Assembly (NCBI GenBank): GCA_937883755.1
Contig: CAKZYA010000003.1
Location: forward strand, 62,001 to 126,000
Source: an uncultured Flammeovirgaceae bacterium
GTDB lineage: Bacteria > Bacteroidota > Bacteroidia > Cytophagales > Cyclobacteriaceae
Length of the DNA: 64,000 nucleotides
Reading direction: 5' to 3'
The notes beneath the pieces were generated by a model that searched no databases, was not told the DNA's origin, and saw nothing but the letters and a program-made list of their open reading frames with translations. Position numbers and translations under genes: made by a program. Position 1 is the stretch's first letter; every line of letters begins with the position of its first letter. Of this stretch, positions 27,601-35,629 are shown one piece after another.

Positions 27601-28071
27601 TTTTACCAAGCTGATATTGATGATTTCCAATCAGGATGGATTCGTTATCCGGTGGAGAATTTGGAAGCCGGAAATTATCGGTTAAGTTTACAGGCCTGGG
27701 ATACTTATAACAATGCCGGAACGGCTGAAATCTCGTTTCGAGTGGGAGAAGATGGCCAACTATGGGTTTCGGATTTTTACAATTATCCTAACCCTTTCTC
27801 AGAAGAGACCCAGTTTGTGCTTGATCATAATCAACCAGGCACAGTTTTAGACGTCACCATACAAATCTACAATAGTCAAGGGGAGTTAGTCCATCAGGTG
27901 CAGTCGTCTCAGCCTGAGTCAGCTACGCGGTTAAACGACTTGCTTTGGGATGGGCGAACCACAGCTGGTTCGCTGTTACCCTCAGGTGTTTATTACGCAC
28001 ATATAAAAGTAAAAGGTATTAATTCTGATGTAGTCGAACAGAAAACGCATCAACTTATTATTGCTCATTAA
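24637..28071 (+). CDS. porU: Type IX secretion system sortase PorU
   Basis: Cell-surface C25 (gingipain-like) cysteine protease that removes the C-terminal sorting domain from type IX cargo and attaches cargo to A-LPS. Signal peptide MRVLLLFLVIGLFATRSGAQ; the start is taken at ATG 24637 rather than TTG 24631. The catalytic pair is His645 in INYTGHGSEDQW and Cys679 in VTATCEFGRHDNP. The N-terminal SWYKFAVVEDGLYRLSGSEL is typical of PorU. The C-terminal about 100 residues (YNYPNPFSEETQF, GVYYAHIKVKG) resemble a type IX sorting domain, as known for PorU, which retains it. porV starts one base after the stop. Confidence 0.95.
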   Translation: MRVLLLFLVIGLFATRSGAQDASVLAEGSWYKFAVVEDGLYRLSGSELAALGIDVSSVSAKNIRLFGRGGGMLPQSLAEPRTNDLPELAIWVEDGGDDRLDADDYLLFYGQSPHDLHFEPDSEQNYRSVYQKNLYSDTAYYFLNLSGTPGKRVQAVASIDNPAWVTDYYQDALVHEEELYNLLQTYWQGGSGREWFGEQLSAGESVEVDFEAGNWRADLPLRVHTRVVGRSESSADLQIAVNGSSVGEISLEPVLSGTYTQKGKISQATFSLTPNPSASTEVAITLNGSRAKANLDQIIVEGARSLVIPSDQPLRFRNLESTNYPSTQFRLSAAQMPIVWNVTNPQEPAQLSITSVNDQWVFATVTGDTLEEFVAATSEGFLNPSFAGAVENQNLKGSAVPNLLIITHEDLLTEAQRLADFRRTYNQIQVQVVSNQQVYNEFSSGAQDVTALRNYLKYLYDRQPGQLQSVLLFGKSSYDYKNYTEDNTNVVPIYQSRNSVHPIYSYASDDYYGFLEDDEGDWVESFAGDHTLDIGVGRLPVKNAAEAKVTVDKLIHYQTSEATFGQWRNQVIFVADDGDNDKHQRDAEQLAKFVDTAYVPYSIQKIYTDAFEQERLPNTEIAPAVSQAIEDVIKQGALIINYTGHGSEDQWAQEQILTNSMINRFRNYDRLPFFVTATCEFGRHDNPKEISGAERLIVSKQGGAIGLVTTSRPVFSNSNFLLNRAFYNEVFRRENGQPLTLGEIFRRTKNNGLNGPVNRNFSLLGDPSMVLAYPEAQVTIERLAIRQASNQFVDTDTLRALDYVALSGTVVSPATQQIITNFSGSIEVEVLDKSTFRRTQGNEGTFMQFEERNSVIHRGKAQVKNGQFVLYFVVPKNIVYQTGQGKITAYASGMLADGVTDAHGASVDFTIGGSQRPLVDDNIPPDIQLFMDDTTFVNGGLTGTNSLLLAKLNDEHGISISSSGLGQVITAELFYEETEESRTFTLNDFYQADIDDFQSGWIRYPVENLEAGNYRLSLQAWDTYNNAGTAEISFRVGEDGQLWVSDFYNYPNPFSEETQFVLDHNQPGTVLDVTIQIYNSQGELVHQVQSSQPESATRLNDLLWDGRTTAGSLLPSGVYYAHIKVKGINSDVVEQKTHQLIIAH

Positions 28072-28072
28072 T

Positions 28073-29326
28073 ATGAAGTATTTTATTCGTAACTGTTTTA
28101 TCCTAATTGTCGCCTTTGTTAGTCTGGGACTCAGCAAAAATGTTCTAGCTCAAACCGGGGCACCTGCTATCTTAGGGCAAGATGAAGACCGGAGGGTTAT
28201 CACTACCGCTGTTCCTTTTCTGGCCATCTCACCCGATTCTCGAGCTAGTGGTATGGGTGATGTTGGGGTAGCTACTTCTCCCGATGCGAACGCTACGCAC
28301 TGGAATCCGGCTAAGCTGGCGTTTTTGGAGCCAAGTTTCGGGATTTCCGCTTCATTTACTCCCTGGTTGTCTAAGGTGGTAAACGATATGTCGATTTCAT
28401 ACTTATCGGCCTACAAAAAAATTAACCAGCAACAGGCGTTAGGATTATCCATGCGCTACTTCGATTTGGGCGATATTCAGCTGACCGACCGTCAGGGTAA
28501 CTTGCTAAATTTGGTAAGTCCCCGGGAATTCTCACTAGCGGCTACTTTTGCGTTGCAACTGAGCGAAAACCTGAGTGCAGGATTGAGTGGGCGATTTATT
28601 CATTCTAATCTACTCTCAGGAACTAACAGCAACGGTACCGATGGGCAGGCAGGTATCAGTGGCGCTGCCGATGTCGGAATTTATTATAATAAGGACATTG
28701 TATTCAACGGTAATGAAGGAAGCTGGGCTTTTGGTGCCAACATTTCCAATATCGGGGCGAAGATTACCTACCTGGATGAAAACCAGGCAGACTTTATTCC
28801 AACTAATCTGCGAGTAGGTGGCGCTTTCACTACCTATCTTGATCCGTACAATAAGCTAACATTTGCGGTAGATCTAAATAAGCTGCTCGTGCCTACTCCA
28901 CCTATTTATCTTCGTGATTCTGTTACCAATCGCATTGTATTTGATGCTAATAATAATCCGCAAATTTTGCGAGGAGAAGACCCTGATCGTGGCCTTTTAT
29001 CAGGAATGTTCGGTTCTTTTGCTGATGCTCCTGATGGTTTCAGCGAAGAATTGCAAGAAGTGATGATCTCCGCTGGGGTAGAATACTGGTACAACGATTT
29101 ATTTGCCGTGCGGACGGGCTACTTTTACGAACACGCCAATAAAGGAAACCGAAAATACTTTACCGCTGGGTTAGGATTACGCTATCAGGTGTTTGGGGTA
29201 GACTTTGCCTATTTGCTTCCTCAGCAGCAGAATCACCCGCTTCAAGAAACCCTGCGTATATCACTTCATTTTAATATTGATGCTACTCCTACCGAGTCCA
29301 TTGGTGAGGAATCAGACTTGAATTAA
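28073..29326 (+). CDS. porV: Type IX secretion system outer-membrane protein PorV (LptO)
   Basis: FadL-like outer-membrane barrel that collects cargo from the SprA translocon and delivers it to PorU. Signal peptide of about 30 residues ending in VLAQ, then the family-specific TTAVPFLAISPDSRASGMGDVGVATS and HWNPAKLAFLE. A C-terminal strand reads LRISLHFNID. The start is taken at ATG 28073, one base after the porU stop, so porU and porV are translationally linked. The length of about 417 residues is typical. Confidence 0.95.
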   Translation: MKYFIRNCFILIVAFVSLGLSKNVLAQTGAPAILGQDEDRRVITTAVPFLAISPDSRASGMGDVGVATSPDANATHWNPAKLAFLEPSFGISASFTPWLSKVVNDMSISYLSAYKKINQQQALGLSMRYFDLGDIQLTDRQGNLLNLVSPREFSLAATFALQLSENLSAGLSGRFIHSNLLSGTNSNGTDGQAGISGAADVGIYYNKDIVFNGNEGSWAFGANISNIGAKITYLDENQADFIPTNLRVGGAFTTYLDPYNKLTFAVDLNKLLVPTPPIYLRDSVTNRIVFDANNNPQILRGEDPDRGLLSGMFGSFADAPDGFSEELQEVMISAGVEYWYNDLFAVRTGYFYEHANKGNRKYFTAGLGLRYQVFGVDFAYLLPQQQNHPLQETLRISLHFNIDATPTESIGEESDLN

Positions 29327-29339
29327 GTAAAACTTCAGT

Positions 29340-30083
29340 ATGGCCGGACATAGTAAATGGGCCAATATTAAGCGCCGCAAGGGTGCCCAGGATGCTAAAC
29401 GGGCTAAGATTTTCACCAAACTCATTAAAGAAATCACGGTAGCTGCCAAAGAAGCTGGCTCTGATCCCGATGGAAACCCTCGGTTACGTTTGGCTATTCA
29501 AAACGCCAAAGGGGCTAATATACCTAAAGATACTATTGAGCGGGCAATCAGTAAGGGCGCTGGGGCTGACAGTGAGGACTATATCGACGTAACTTACGAA
29601 GGCTACGCTCCGCACGGAGTGGCGGTATTTGTGGAATGTACTACCGATAATCTGAATCGTACCGTAGCCAATGTGCGGGCGGCATTTACCAAACACGGCG
29701 GGAGTTTGGGCAAAAATGGTTCGGTAGAGTATATGTTCGACCGAAAAGGAGTATTCATCTTTCCTCAGCCTAGCAGCATGGATGAAGACGAACTAACTTT
29801 GGAACTGATTGACGGCGGAGCCGAAGACGTAGTTTTTGAAGATGGTTTGGTGCAAGTCACTTCTGCTATGGAAGACTTTGGCTCATTACAAACTAAACTA
29901 GACAAACTATCCATTGAGCCCGAAAACGCCGAACTCCAGCGAATTCCGACTACCACAGTGTCCCTAGATGATGAAGCTCTACTCAGCGTAATGAAACTCA
30001 TTGACGTATTGGAAGATGACGACGACGTATCCAAATTCTACCACAACGCTGATGTAACCGAGGAGCAGATGGAGCTGATTTGA
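29340..30083 (+). CDS. YebC/PmpR-family protein
   Basis: Cytoplasmic YebC/PmpR/TACO1 family protein, described as a transcriptional regulator and, more recently, as a translation factor. Conserved N-terminus AGHSKWANIKRRKGAQDAKR, then NPRLRLAIQNAKGANIPKDTIERAI, and the central YEGYAPHGVAVFVECTTDN are all present. The length of 247 residues is normal. It begins 13 bases after the porV stop, so it probably shares a transcript with porU-porV. Confidence 0.93.
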   Translation: MAGHSKWANIKRRKGAQDAKRAKIFTKLIKEITVAAKEAGSDPDGNPRLRLAIQNAKGANIPKDTIERAISKGAGADSEDYIDVTYEGYAPHGVAVFVECTTDNLNRTVANVRAAFTKHGGSLGKNGSVEYMFDRKGVFIFPQPSSMDEDELTLELIDGGAEDVVFEDGLVQVTSAMEDFGSLQTKLDKLSIEPENAELQRIPTTTVSLDDEALLSVMKLIDVLEDDDDVSKFYHNADVTEEQMELI

Positions 30084-30190
30084 GTAGTGTTCTAGCGACT
30101 ATCGCTCGGTGTTATGGTATAAAGTGCTACAGTATTTGACCTTTTACGTAGTTCTCAGTGATTGAGGACAGGTGAATTGTTGTAACGACC

Positions 30191-30297
30191 AGCACAGCCA
30201 CAGGCCGGACTTGATGCTTTTTTCGTTCGTTTTATCAATATCATTTCTTGGCGCAACAAGCGTGCTAGCTAATTTTTGCTAGGTTTGTGGCTGTGCT
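30191..30297. repeat. 12-bp inverted repeat flanking about 80 bases
   Basis: AGCACAGCCACA (30191-30202) and its perfect complement TGTGGCTGTGCT (30286-30297) enclose a segment that also contains the smaller hairpin CTAGC / GCTAG (near 30266-30283). It sits between yebC and the broken NTR-like gene, which are convergent. It could be a terminator, a small non-autonomous element or an RNA; no coding frame is seen. Confidence 0.5.
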
Positions 30298-30313
30298 TTA
30301 CTGGGTACCGTAT

Positions 30314-30856
30314 TCATTCAAACAATCGTTTGTACTTTGCTGTCTTGGTTCCAAATGTTCTACAGTCATTCGTCCTTAGCGTCGTATACCTGCTAACCAG
30401 ATCGTTATGAAATTCAAAGTCAAAGAATAATTGCGATGTAACCTTTAACTCATTTGCTTCTTCAGTGTACCCGCGAGATCCCGCTTCAGTGACCTCCTCT
30501 TCAGTCATCAATTTATATTCTTTGATATGATATCCGAAAATCATGTATTCTTTTCCCAAATAAAAAGTCTTACTACAGCTATCTTCAAAATACTGACTAA
30601 CAAATACGGTATCAGAACCTAACTCTCCTTTGATCACTTTTTTCACTTCAACCAAGACGTCAGTTCCGTATCCTTCTTCGTTAAGGTATCTTTCTGTAAT
30701 TGGTTCTCCGTGAATGCTCTGGATAGCAGTTCCAATCAGCACAAAATCTGCCTCTTCTGTCAATTCTTTGATATCTTCTCGATCAATCGGAAAGCATAAC
30801 AGGCAAAGCCTTGAAGAGTATTCAGAATCAGAAAGATTAAAGTAACTATTTTCATC
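30314..30856 (-). pseudogene. NTR-like exported protein, frameshifted near the start
   Basis: From ATG 30856 the minus strand encodes a good signal peptide (MKIVTLIFLILNTLQGFAC) whose frame soon ends in TGA. A different frame continues without ATG as CFPIDREDIKELTEEADFVL and on for about 150 residues. Restoring one base near 30793 would join them as FA-C-Y-C-F-P, giving the Cys-x-Cys and 'EADFVLIGTA' start expected for NTR/TIMP-like domains, with SKTFYLGKEYMIFGY further on. I therefore read a one-base deletion or a sequencing error. Alternatively translation starts at TTG 30763, giving a protein without signal. Confidence 0.65.
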
Positions 30857-30883
30857 TTCTTTATGGTACCCAACAACTGTATA

Positions 30884-30917
30884 AACGCACCGCTGCGTTT
30901 ATTTGTCATATACCTAC
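30884..30917. repeat. REP-like palindromic element, copy 2 (inverted)
   Basis: Reverse-oriented copy of the element at 1441-1474, with the same 7-bp stem TAAACGC / GCGTTTA and the same A/T-rich arm. It lies just upstream of the broken NTR-like gene; the first copy lies just upstream of the beta-lactamase gene. Confidence 0.5.
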
Positions 30918-31009
30918 AGTATTTTTGGTTATTCTTTGAATTACACGTATATCCATTTTCAAATCATTAAATATTTAAAAACGTTCATAACCGTTTGTCA
31001 GCAGTTTTC

Positions 31010-32377
31010 CTAATATTCTACCACTTCATTCACTCTTTGGCGAGGGATGAGGAATAACTCTTTTTGGCGACCATCCAGGTAGCGGACGGTTTTGCCATCA
31101 AAGAAGGCATCTTCTTCCACCATCATGCGTACTTCTTTGTTCCACTCAGGGATAAATACGGCAGCGTTTAATTCAATAGAGTAGGCGGTATTGGCGTACA
31201 TGGGGTAGTCGCCCTTCACGGGTACGCCACCCTGCTGATCCCAGAGGCCAATGGTAGGGCCCGAACCGTGACCGTAGTAGCCAATGGGGTGCGTATAAAT
31301 AGTGGGCTTAATGCCTTCGGCTTTGGCTTCGTCAATAGCAGCTAGTAGAATTTCGTTGCCAGTACGACCTACTTTAAAGTTATCCGTCAGAATGTCCATC
31401 AGGTGCAGGGCGGTTTGGTGAGCCTGGCGTAGATAAGTAGGAGCTTCGGTCTCGCCCGGTTTAAGGATGTAGGCATTTTCCTGGGTATCGGTATTCATAT
31501 CCAGGTAGGTAATCCCAAAATCAACGTGCACCAAATCACCGGGCATAATTACTTGTTTATCCGGTCGCTTAGAAAAAGATCGTTGACTTGCAACGTTCTC
31601 AACATCAGCTCGTTGCACATCTACTGTCGGGTGAAACCAAGTGTCTAATCCCAGTTCATTTACCCGGTTGCGGTACCACCAAACTACATCTTCAGTAGTG
31701 GTGATGCCAGGGTGGATAACCTTTTCCGAAAAACCTTCAGCGATGATGTGGTGGGCTATCCGAGTAATGTGTTCGTACAACACCACTTCGCGTTCAGTAC
31801 GGGTTTCTAGCCAGCTAATTGCCAGCTTCTCCGCCGAAGTCACCTTTTTGGCTTGGGAGGTAGAAAGAGCATCTATCAGGTGGAGATAGTCAGTATGCGC
31901 TAGCCCATCAGCCTGGGCAAAGTGTTCAGAAGTGTTTATGCCAATCTGTTCAGGATCGCGCTCGGCAATGATTTCTGCCAGTCGTTTCCACTGATTGGGT
32001 TCTTCTTCAGGGTTCCAGGCCTTTTTAAAGACACTGCCTACATCGTATCGAGCTACGGCTAAACACTCTACCAAGTCGGCTCCTTCGGGGTGGTACATTA
32101 CCAGCATGGTAGTTCGTCGGGCGGAGAGCCAGGTAGGGGGTAAGAGCGTTTTGAGCACCGGGTCTTCGTTGTATTCGCGGGAGATTAGTAGCCAGAGATC
32201 AATGCCGCTACGTTCCATCAAATCGGGTAAAAGGGTCTGGATGCGTTCTTCCAAAATTTCTTCTTCTACCTGCGCCCGGGCTTGTAAATCCAGAATTTTG
32301 GGTAAGGCTGATTGAGCTAATGCAGATAAACTGACAAAGAGGTAAGCTGTGGTTGCAATCAGGTATTTCATTTTCAT
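31010..32377 (-). CDS. Exported M24-family metallopeptidase (Xaa-Pro aminopeptidase-like)
   Basis: Creatinase/prolidase-fold protein, 455 residues, with a signal peptide (about 1-22, ending SALAQ), so it is periplasmic. The N-terminal domain carries SGIDLWLLISREYNEDPVL; the C-terminal pita-bread domain carries the dimetal ligands: two Asp in HVDFGITYLDMNTDTQ, His in THPIGYYGHGSGP, Glu in YSIELNAAV and Glu in MMVEEDAFF. It would cleave proline-containing peptides; a creatinase-like activity is less likely. It is a single gene. Confidence 0.88.
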   Translation of the reverse strand: MKMKYLIATTAYLFVSLSALAQSALPKILDLQARAQVEEEILEERIQTLLPDLMERSGIDLWLLISREYNEDPVLKTLLPPTWLSARRTTMLVMYHPEGADLVECLAVARYDVGSVFKKAWNPEEEPNQWKRLAEIIAERDPEQIGINTSEHFAQADGLAHTDYLHLIDALSTSQAKKVTSAEKLAISWLETRTEREVVLYEHITRIAHHIIAEGFSEKVIHPGITTTEDVVWWYRNRVNELGLDTWFHPTVDVQRADVENVASQRSFSKRPDKQVIMPGDLVHVDFGITYLDMNTDTQENAYILKPGETEAPTYLRQAHQTALHLMDILTDNFKVGRTGNEILLAAIDEAKAEGIKPTIYTHPIGYYGHGSGPTIGLWDQQGGVPVKGDYPMYANTAYSIELNAAVFIPEWNKEVRMMVEEDAFFDGKTVRYLDGRQKELFLIPRQRVNEVVEY

Positions 32378-32393
32378 AGGTTTCGGTCAATTT

Positions 32394-32401
32394 CAAAACT
32401 A
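32394..32401 (-). promoter_or_regulatory. Possible -7 box of the M24 peptidase gene
   Basis: The minus strand reads TAGTTTTG, fitting TAnnTTTG, 17 bases before the start codon. No TTG is seen at the -33 spacing, so this is tentative. Confidence 0.3.
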
Positions 32402-32430
32402 CAAAACGAAGAGTAGGCTTCCTAGCAGGA

Positions 32431-32560
32431 GAATAATGATTGATGAGTAATGAATAATGAAGAGTTGATATCGGTTGTCGCACGGTTGAAAATGGATAAT
32501 TGATAGTGGATAATTAATAATATGTCATCAATCACTAGTCATCCGTCATTAATCATTATT
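32431..32560. repeat. Intergenic inverted-repeat region (ATGA-rich family), site 1
   Basis: Arms AATAATGATT (32432-32441) and AATCATTATT (32551-32560) are perfect complements. Between them lie further copies of short words such as GATAATT. The right arm contains the stop codon of the GNAT gene (32556-32558). Similar regions occur at 44529-44652 and 60709-60785. Confidence 0.55.
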
Positions 32561-33080
32561 TGTTCTGGCTTCGTTGGTAAAGGTATACTGGTTCTGAGAA
32601 GTTGAGATTCTTGACTAGCCCCTGACTCTCAAATCCGTTTTTTTCAGCTACTCGTTTGGAGCCTTCGTTGTCAGGAGTGATAAAGGCTTTGAGGGTAGTA
32701 AATGGCAGATTTTCAAAAGCATAATCAGCCATTTGGGCAACAATTTCGGTAGCAAAGCCTTGCCCCCAATAATCAGGTGAAACGGCGTAGAACAGCTCGG
32801 CTTCGTCTTCATCCAGCGAATTGTAGCCTGTAGCTCCGACCAACTTACCTGATTGCTTTTCTTCTACTGCAAACATCAGAATGGGATTGTCCGAATCGTA
32901 AAAGGAGGTTATAAGTTCTAGTAGATGTTTTGCTCCTCGCTCGGTAGTAGTTTCTTCGTCAAAAGCCAGGGTAGACGTCACCCGACGGTCTCCTATTAGA
33001 GCTACGAAATCGGTTTCATCGGTGGTAGTAAAGCGGCGAATGTGGGTGCGGGGTGTTTCTAAAGAATGGAAAGTGCCCAT
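32556..33080 (-). CDS. GNAT-family N-acetyltransferase (RimJ/RimL type)
   Basis: Acetyl-CoA-dependent transferase. Visible motifs are TPRTHIRRFTTTDETDF at the start, GATGYNSLDEDEAELFYAV, the acetyl-CoA loop PDYWGQGFATEIV (about residues 108-120), and NEGSKRVAEKNGFESQG. The length of 174 residues is typical. The acceptor is unknown. It is the last gene of a minus-strand series beginning with ribA (21 bases after the previous gene), and its stop codon lies inside a repeat arm. Confidence 0.88.
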   Translation of the reverse strand: MGTFHSLETPRTHIRRFTTTDETDFVALIGDRRVTSTLAFDEETTTERGAKHLLELITSFYDSDNPILMFAVEEKQSGKLVGATGYNSLDEDEAELFYAVSPDYWGQGFATEIVAQMADYAFENLPFTTLKAFITPDNEGSKRVAEKNGFESQGLVKNLNFSEPVYLYQRSQNK

Positions 33081-33101
33081 AGTTGGGTTTTGGTGACAGA
33101 T

Positions 33102-33680
33102 TTAAGTATCCTTCTTGGGAAGTAGCGGATGATTAAATTTAGGATATTGATCCCTCAATTTATAAAGTTCTTCCATTCTTTGGTATCCTGCCTCAGAATC
33201 CTGGGCGAGATATCTTCCGAAGTATAAGTAACCTTCATGAAAATGTACTAGACACCAGTTACCTGATTGGTCAAAAATTACCAAATCGTCCGCAAAAAAC
33301 AGTGTAGAGCTGTACTTGATGAGCATCTTCCAGGTAAGGTACACTGAGTGCTTTGAGTAATTGGGAAGCACGAATACCCAATTCTTAAAAGATATTTTAC
33401 GTTCATAAAGCCATTTTTTAAGCACTTTTTCCTCTTTGGGCAGCGGAATGCCTTGTGTTTCTTTGAAACAACTTTTCTCGAACGGATTCCAGAGTGGGCC
33501 AGTCAACAGCCCAGTGTGCTCTACAAAATCTTGTAATCGCTGGTTGGTTTCTTGACTGAGGAAAATAATCTGATCTCGATGCTTGGGAGGTAAAGCTTTA
33601 AAATCTTTGGGTGAGCCGAAAATGGTAGGGCTGTCGGGTAGTTCTACAAAAAATGGAGCGATGTCCTTGTGCGCTAACAT
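33102..33680 (-). CDS. Unrecognised 192-residue protein
   Basis: No family is recognised with confidence. No signal peptide or membrane segment is visible, so it is probably cytoplasmic. It contains many aromatic residues (PLWNPFEKSCFKE, FKNWVFVLPNYSKHSVYLTW, WCLVHFHEGYLYFGRYL), as in small globular immunity-like or DUF domains. It lies 32 bases downstream of the dehydrogenase and 21 upstream of the GNAT gene, so it is probably part of the ribA-led transcript. Confidence 0.65.
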   Translation of the reverse strand: MLAHKDIAPFFVELPDSPTIFGSPKDFKALPPKHRDQIIFLSQETNQRLQDFVEHTGLLTGPLWNPFEKSCFKETQGIPLPKEEKVLKKWLYERKISFKNWVFVLPNYSKHSVYLTWKMLIKYSSTLFFADDLVIFDQSGNWCLVHFHEGYLYFGRYLAQDSEAGYQRMEELYKLRDQYPKFNHPLLPKKDT

Positions 33681-33712
33681 AATACCTCAATATAGAAATA
33701 TTCTAGCAGGAT

Positions 33713-34675
33713 CTAATAGGCAATTGTCCAGCTTAGCTGCGAACGATCACCCTGCCTAAGTTTATCAAACAAAGCAGGGGTGTCGGTAAAATCTACCGTG
33801 GCGGTTAAAAAACTATCCCATACATCATCTTTTAGCAACTCCAGCACAGTTTGCTTGCGACGACGATAGTCCCAGCGGCTCTGCCGATGGGGTGGTAGTT
33901 GTGAGACTTGTGAGCTGATGATTTGCTTGCGTTGCTGGTGGAAACTTCCACCAAGCTGGACTTCTACTGCTCGGGTTCCGTACCAGCTTAGCTCTACTAT
34001 TTTTCCTTCATAGCCTACTGCATCTACACAGGTTTGCAGTCCGGCACTACTACCGCTGGTATGAAAAGCTATATCAAACGAAGCATCGGAAGGCTCGTAT
34101 AACGAAAAGCCTTGCTGGCGGGCAAACTCTCGCCGAACATCATTAGTATCAACTACACTAACCTGAGTAGCCGGAAACTGATCGACCAATTGCGCTACTA
34201 GCGAACCAATCAGTCCCATGCCGACGACTAGTACCCGGTCTCCGGCGGAAATGCGGCTGTCCCAGATAGCATTTAGCGCAGTTTCTAGATTACTAGCTAA
34301 CACTGCTCGCCGGGACGGGACTTCTTCCGGAATAATGGTAACATCCTGAAAATTCACCACGCACTGTGACTGATGAGGGTGAAGTAAGTGAACGTGTTTA
34401 CCAATAAGCTCAGTTGTGCCTTCTACGACTTTTCCCACCAACGAGTAACCATATTTAACCGGAAAAGAAAAATCGCCCTCCTGGTAAGGAACCTGCATCA
34501 GCTCATGAAGTTCAGCGGGTACTCGCCCGGTAGCAACCAGTGTTTCAGTCCCACTACTAACCAGCGAAAAGGCAGTCTCTATTCGGCACTCGCCAGCCTG
34601 TATTGGGGAAAGAGACTGGGCTTGGATTTTACTTTCCTTAGAAGAAAGATGCCAGAGTGCTGAAGCTTTAGTCAT
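33713..34675 (-). CDS. MDR-superfamily (zinc-type alcohol) dehydrogenase
   Basis: Medium-chain dehydrogenase with an N-terminal GroES-like part (SSGTETLVATGRVP, EGDFSFPVKYGYSLVGKV) and a Rossmann part with VLVVGMGLIGSLVAQL (about residues 150-165) and DIAFHTSGSSAGLQTCVDAVG. The SGTE...GRVP...EGDFxxPVKYGY pattern belongs to a subfamily that I recall near pterin- and RibD-like genes, which matches this location. The classical structural-zinc cysteines are absent. The start ATG 34675 overlaps the end of the RibD-like gene by eight bases, indicating coupled translation; ATG 34687 is an upstream alternative. Confidence 0.8.
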   Translation of the reverse strand: MTKASALWHLSSKESKIQAQSLSPIQAGECRIETAFSLVSSGTETLVATGRVPAELHELMQVPYQEGDFSFPVKYGYSLVGKVVEGTTELIGKHVHLLHPHQSQCVVNFQDVTIIPEEVPSRRAVLASNLETALNAIWDSRISAGDRVLVVGMGLIGSLVAQLVDQFPATQVSVVDTNDVRREFARQQGFSLYEPSDASFDIAFHTSGSSAGLQTCVDAVGYEGKIVELSWYGTRAVEVQLGGSFHQQRKQIISSQVSQLPPHRQSRWDYRRRKQTVLELLKDDVWDSFLTATVDFTDTPALFDKLRQGDRSQLSWTIAY

Positions 34676-35624
34676 GGTGCATTTCACCTACGAACATAAA
34701 TGTATCGCCCACAGGCTTGAAGTAAAAGCGGTCAAATTCTACCGCATCGCTTACCGAAGAGATTTCGGGTAGAGTAAAGCTATCTAGCCCCGATCCAAAA
34801 ATGAGTGGGGCGATATGCAATTGCAGTACATCAATGGATTTTTGCGCCAAAAAGCTGGATGTAGTGGCTGAGCCACCTTCTACGTATACAGTGTACAGTC
34901 CCTTCTCAAAGAGCAGCTTCAATATATCAGTACAGGCAACCTTTCCATCTTTATCAGCCGCTAGTTGAACATATTCGGTATTTTTTAGGCAAGGGTCATC
35001 CCCGCTGCCAATCACCAGTACCGGATTGTCAGAGCCACTTTGTAAGCTGCTAAAATCGCTCTCGGTAGAGCAAAGTACTACTCGGCGGGGATTGCTACCT
35101 TCTACCAAGCGCACTGTGAGCGATGGGTGATCGTAATTAAGCGTGTGCGAACCAATTAAAATACTAGAGCACAAAGCCCGCATTCGATGAGCGTGTATCA
35201 GATTATCATCGTTGCCAATCCACTTAGAATCGCCTTGCGAGGTAGCAATTTTTCCGTCTAGTGACTGAGCAAAGTGAGTGATGGCTACTGCCCGCTGTCT
35301 TTTTCGGGCTTGCAGGGGTAAAAAGCAGTAGGGCATGTAGGTTGCCAGAAAATCGATAACTTCCTCATCTAGCTGGTACTCGTAGTCTAGCACTAATACG
35401 GTGTTATCCAAAAGGAAAGACGTAGCCTTATGGTGCTGAATGTCGGCGTCTTGGTCGACAATCACCAGTACCAGCGATTTCTGAGGATCGGGTACGGGCA
35501 AGCGGTTGAGATACACCTCGCAAGTATCGCCGAAGTTGATGAAGCAAAAACGCACTGCTTCGGAAGTATCAGCAATAGTTTGTTTTAATAAAAGTAAGCC
35601 TTGCCAATAATTCTCCAGCGACAT
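34668..35624 (-). CDS. RibD C-terminal-like (dihydrofolate-reductase-fold) reductase
   Basis: The C-terminal 200 residues match the reductase domain of RibD: THFAQSLDGKIATSQGDSKW, GNDDNLIHAHRMRALCSSIL, IGSHTLNYDHPSLTVR and VYVEGGSATTSSFL. The N-terminal 110 residues do not contain the cytidine-deaminase motifs (HAE, PCxxxGxTPPC) of bifunctional RibD and are unrecognised. It is thus a reductase for a ribosylaminopyrimidine-like substrate with another N-terminal domain. It begins five bases after ribA and overlaps the dehydrogenase gene. It may serve riboflavin synthesis or a related side pathway. Confidence 0.82.
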   Translation of the reverse strand: MSLENYWQGLLLLKQTIADTSEAVRFCFINFGDTCEVYLNRLPVPDPQKSLVLVIVDQDADIQHHKATSFLLDNTVLVLDYEYQLDEEVIDFLATYMPYCFLPLQARKRQRAVAITHFAQSLDGKIATSQGDSKWIGNDDNLIHAHRMRALCSSILIGSHTLNYDHPSLTVRLVEGSNPRRVVLCSTESDFSSLQSGSDNPVLVIGSGDDPCLKNTEYVQLAADKDGKVACTDILKLLFEKGLYTVYVEGGSATTSSFLAQKSIDVLQLHIAPLIFGSGLDSFTLPEISSVSDAVEFDRFYFKPVGDTFMFVGEMHHD

Positions 35625-35629
35625 AAATA

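Noticed and set aside
30314-30763. Reading the NTR-like frame as an intact gene from TTG 30763
   Set aside because: A good signal peptide and ATG exist just upstream in another frame, and a one-base change restores a C-x-C start; a broken gene is more likely, although the short form cannot be excluded.
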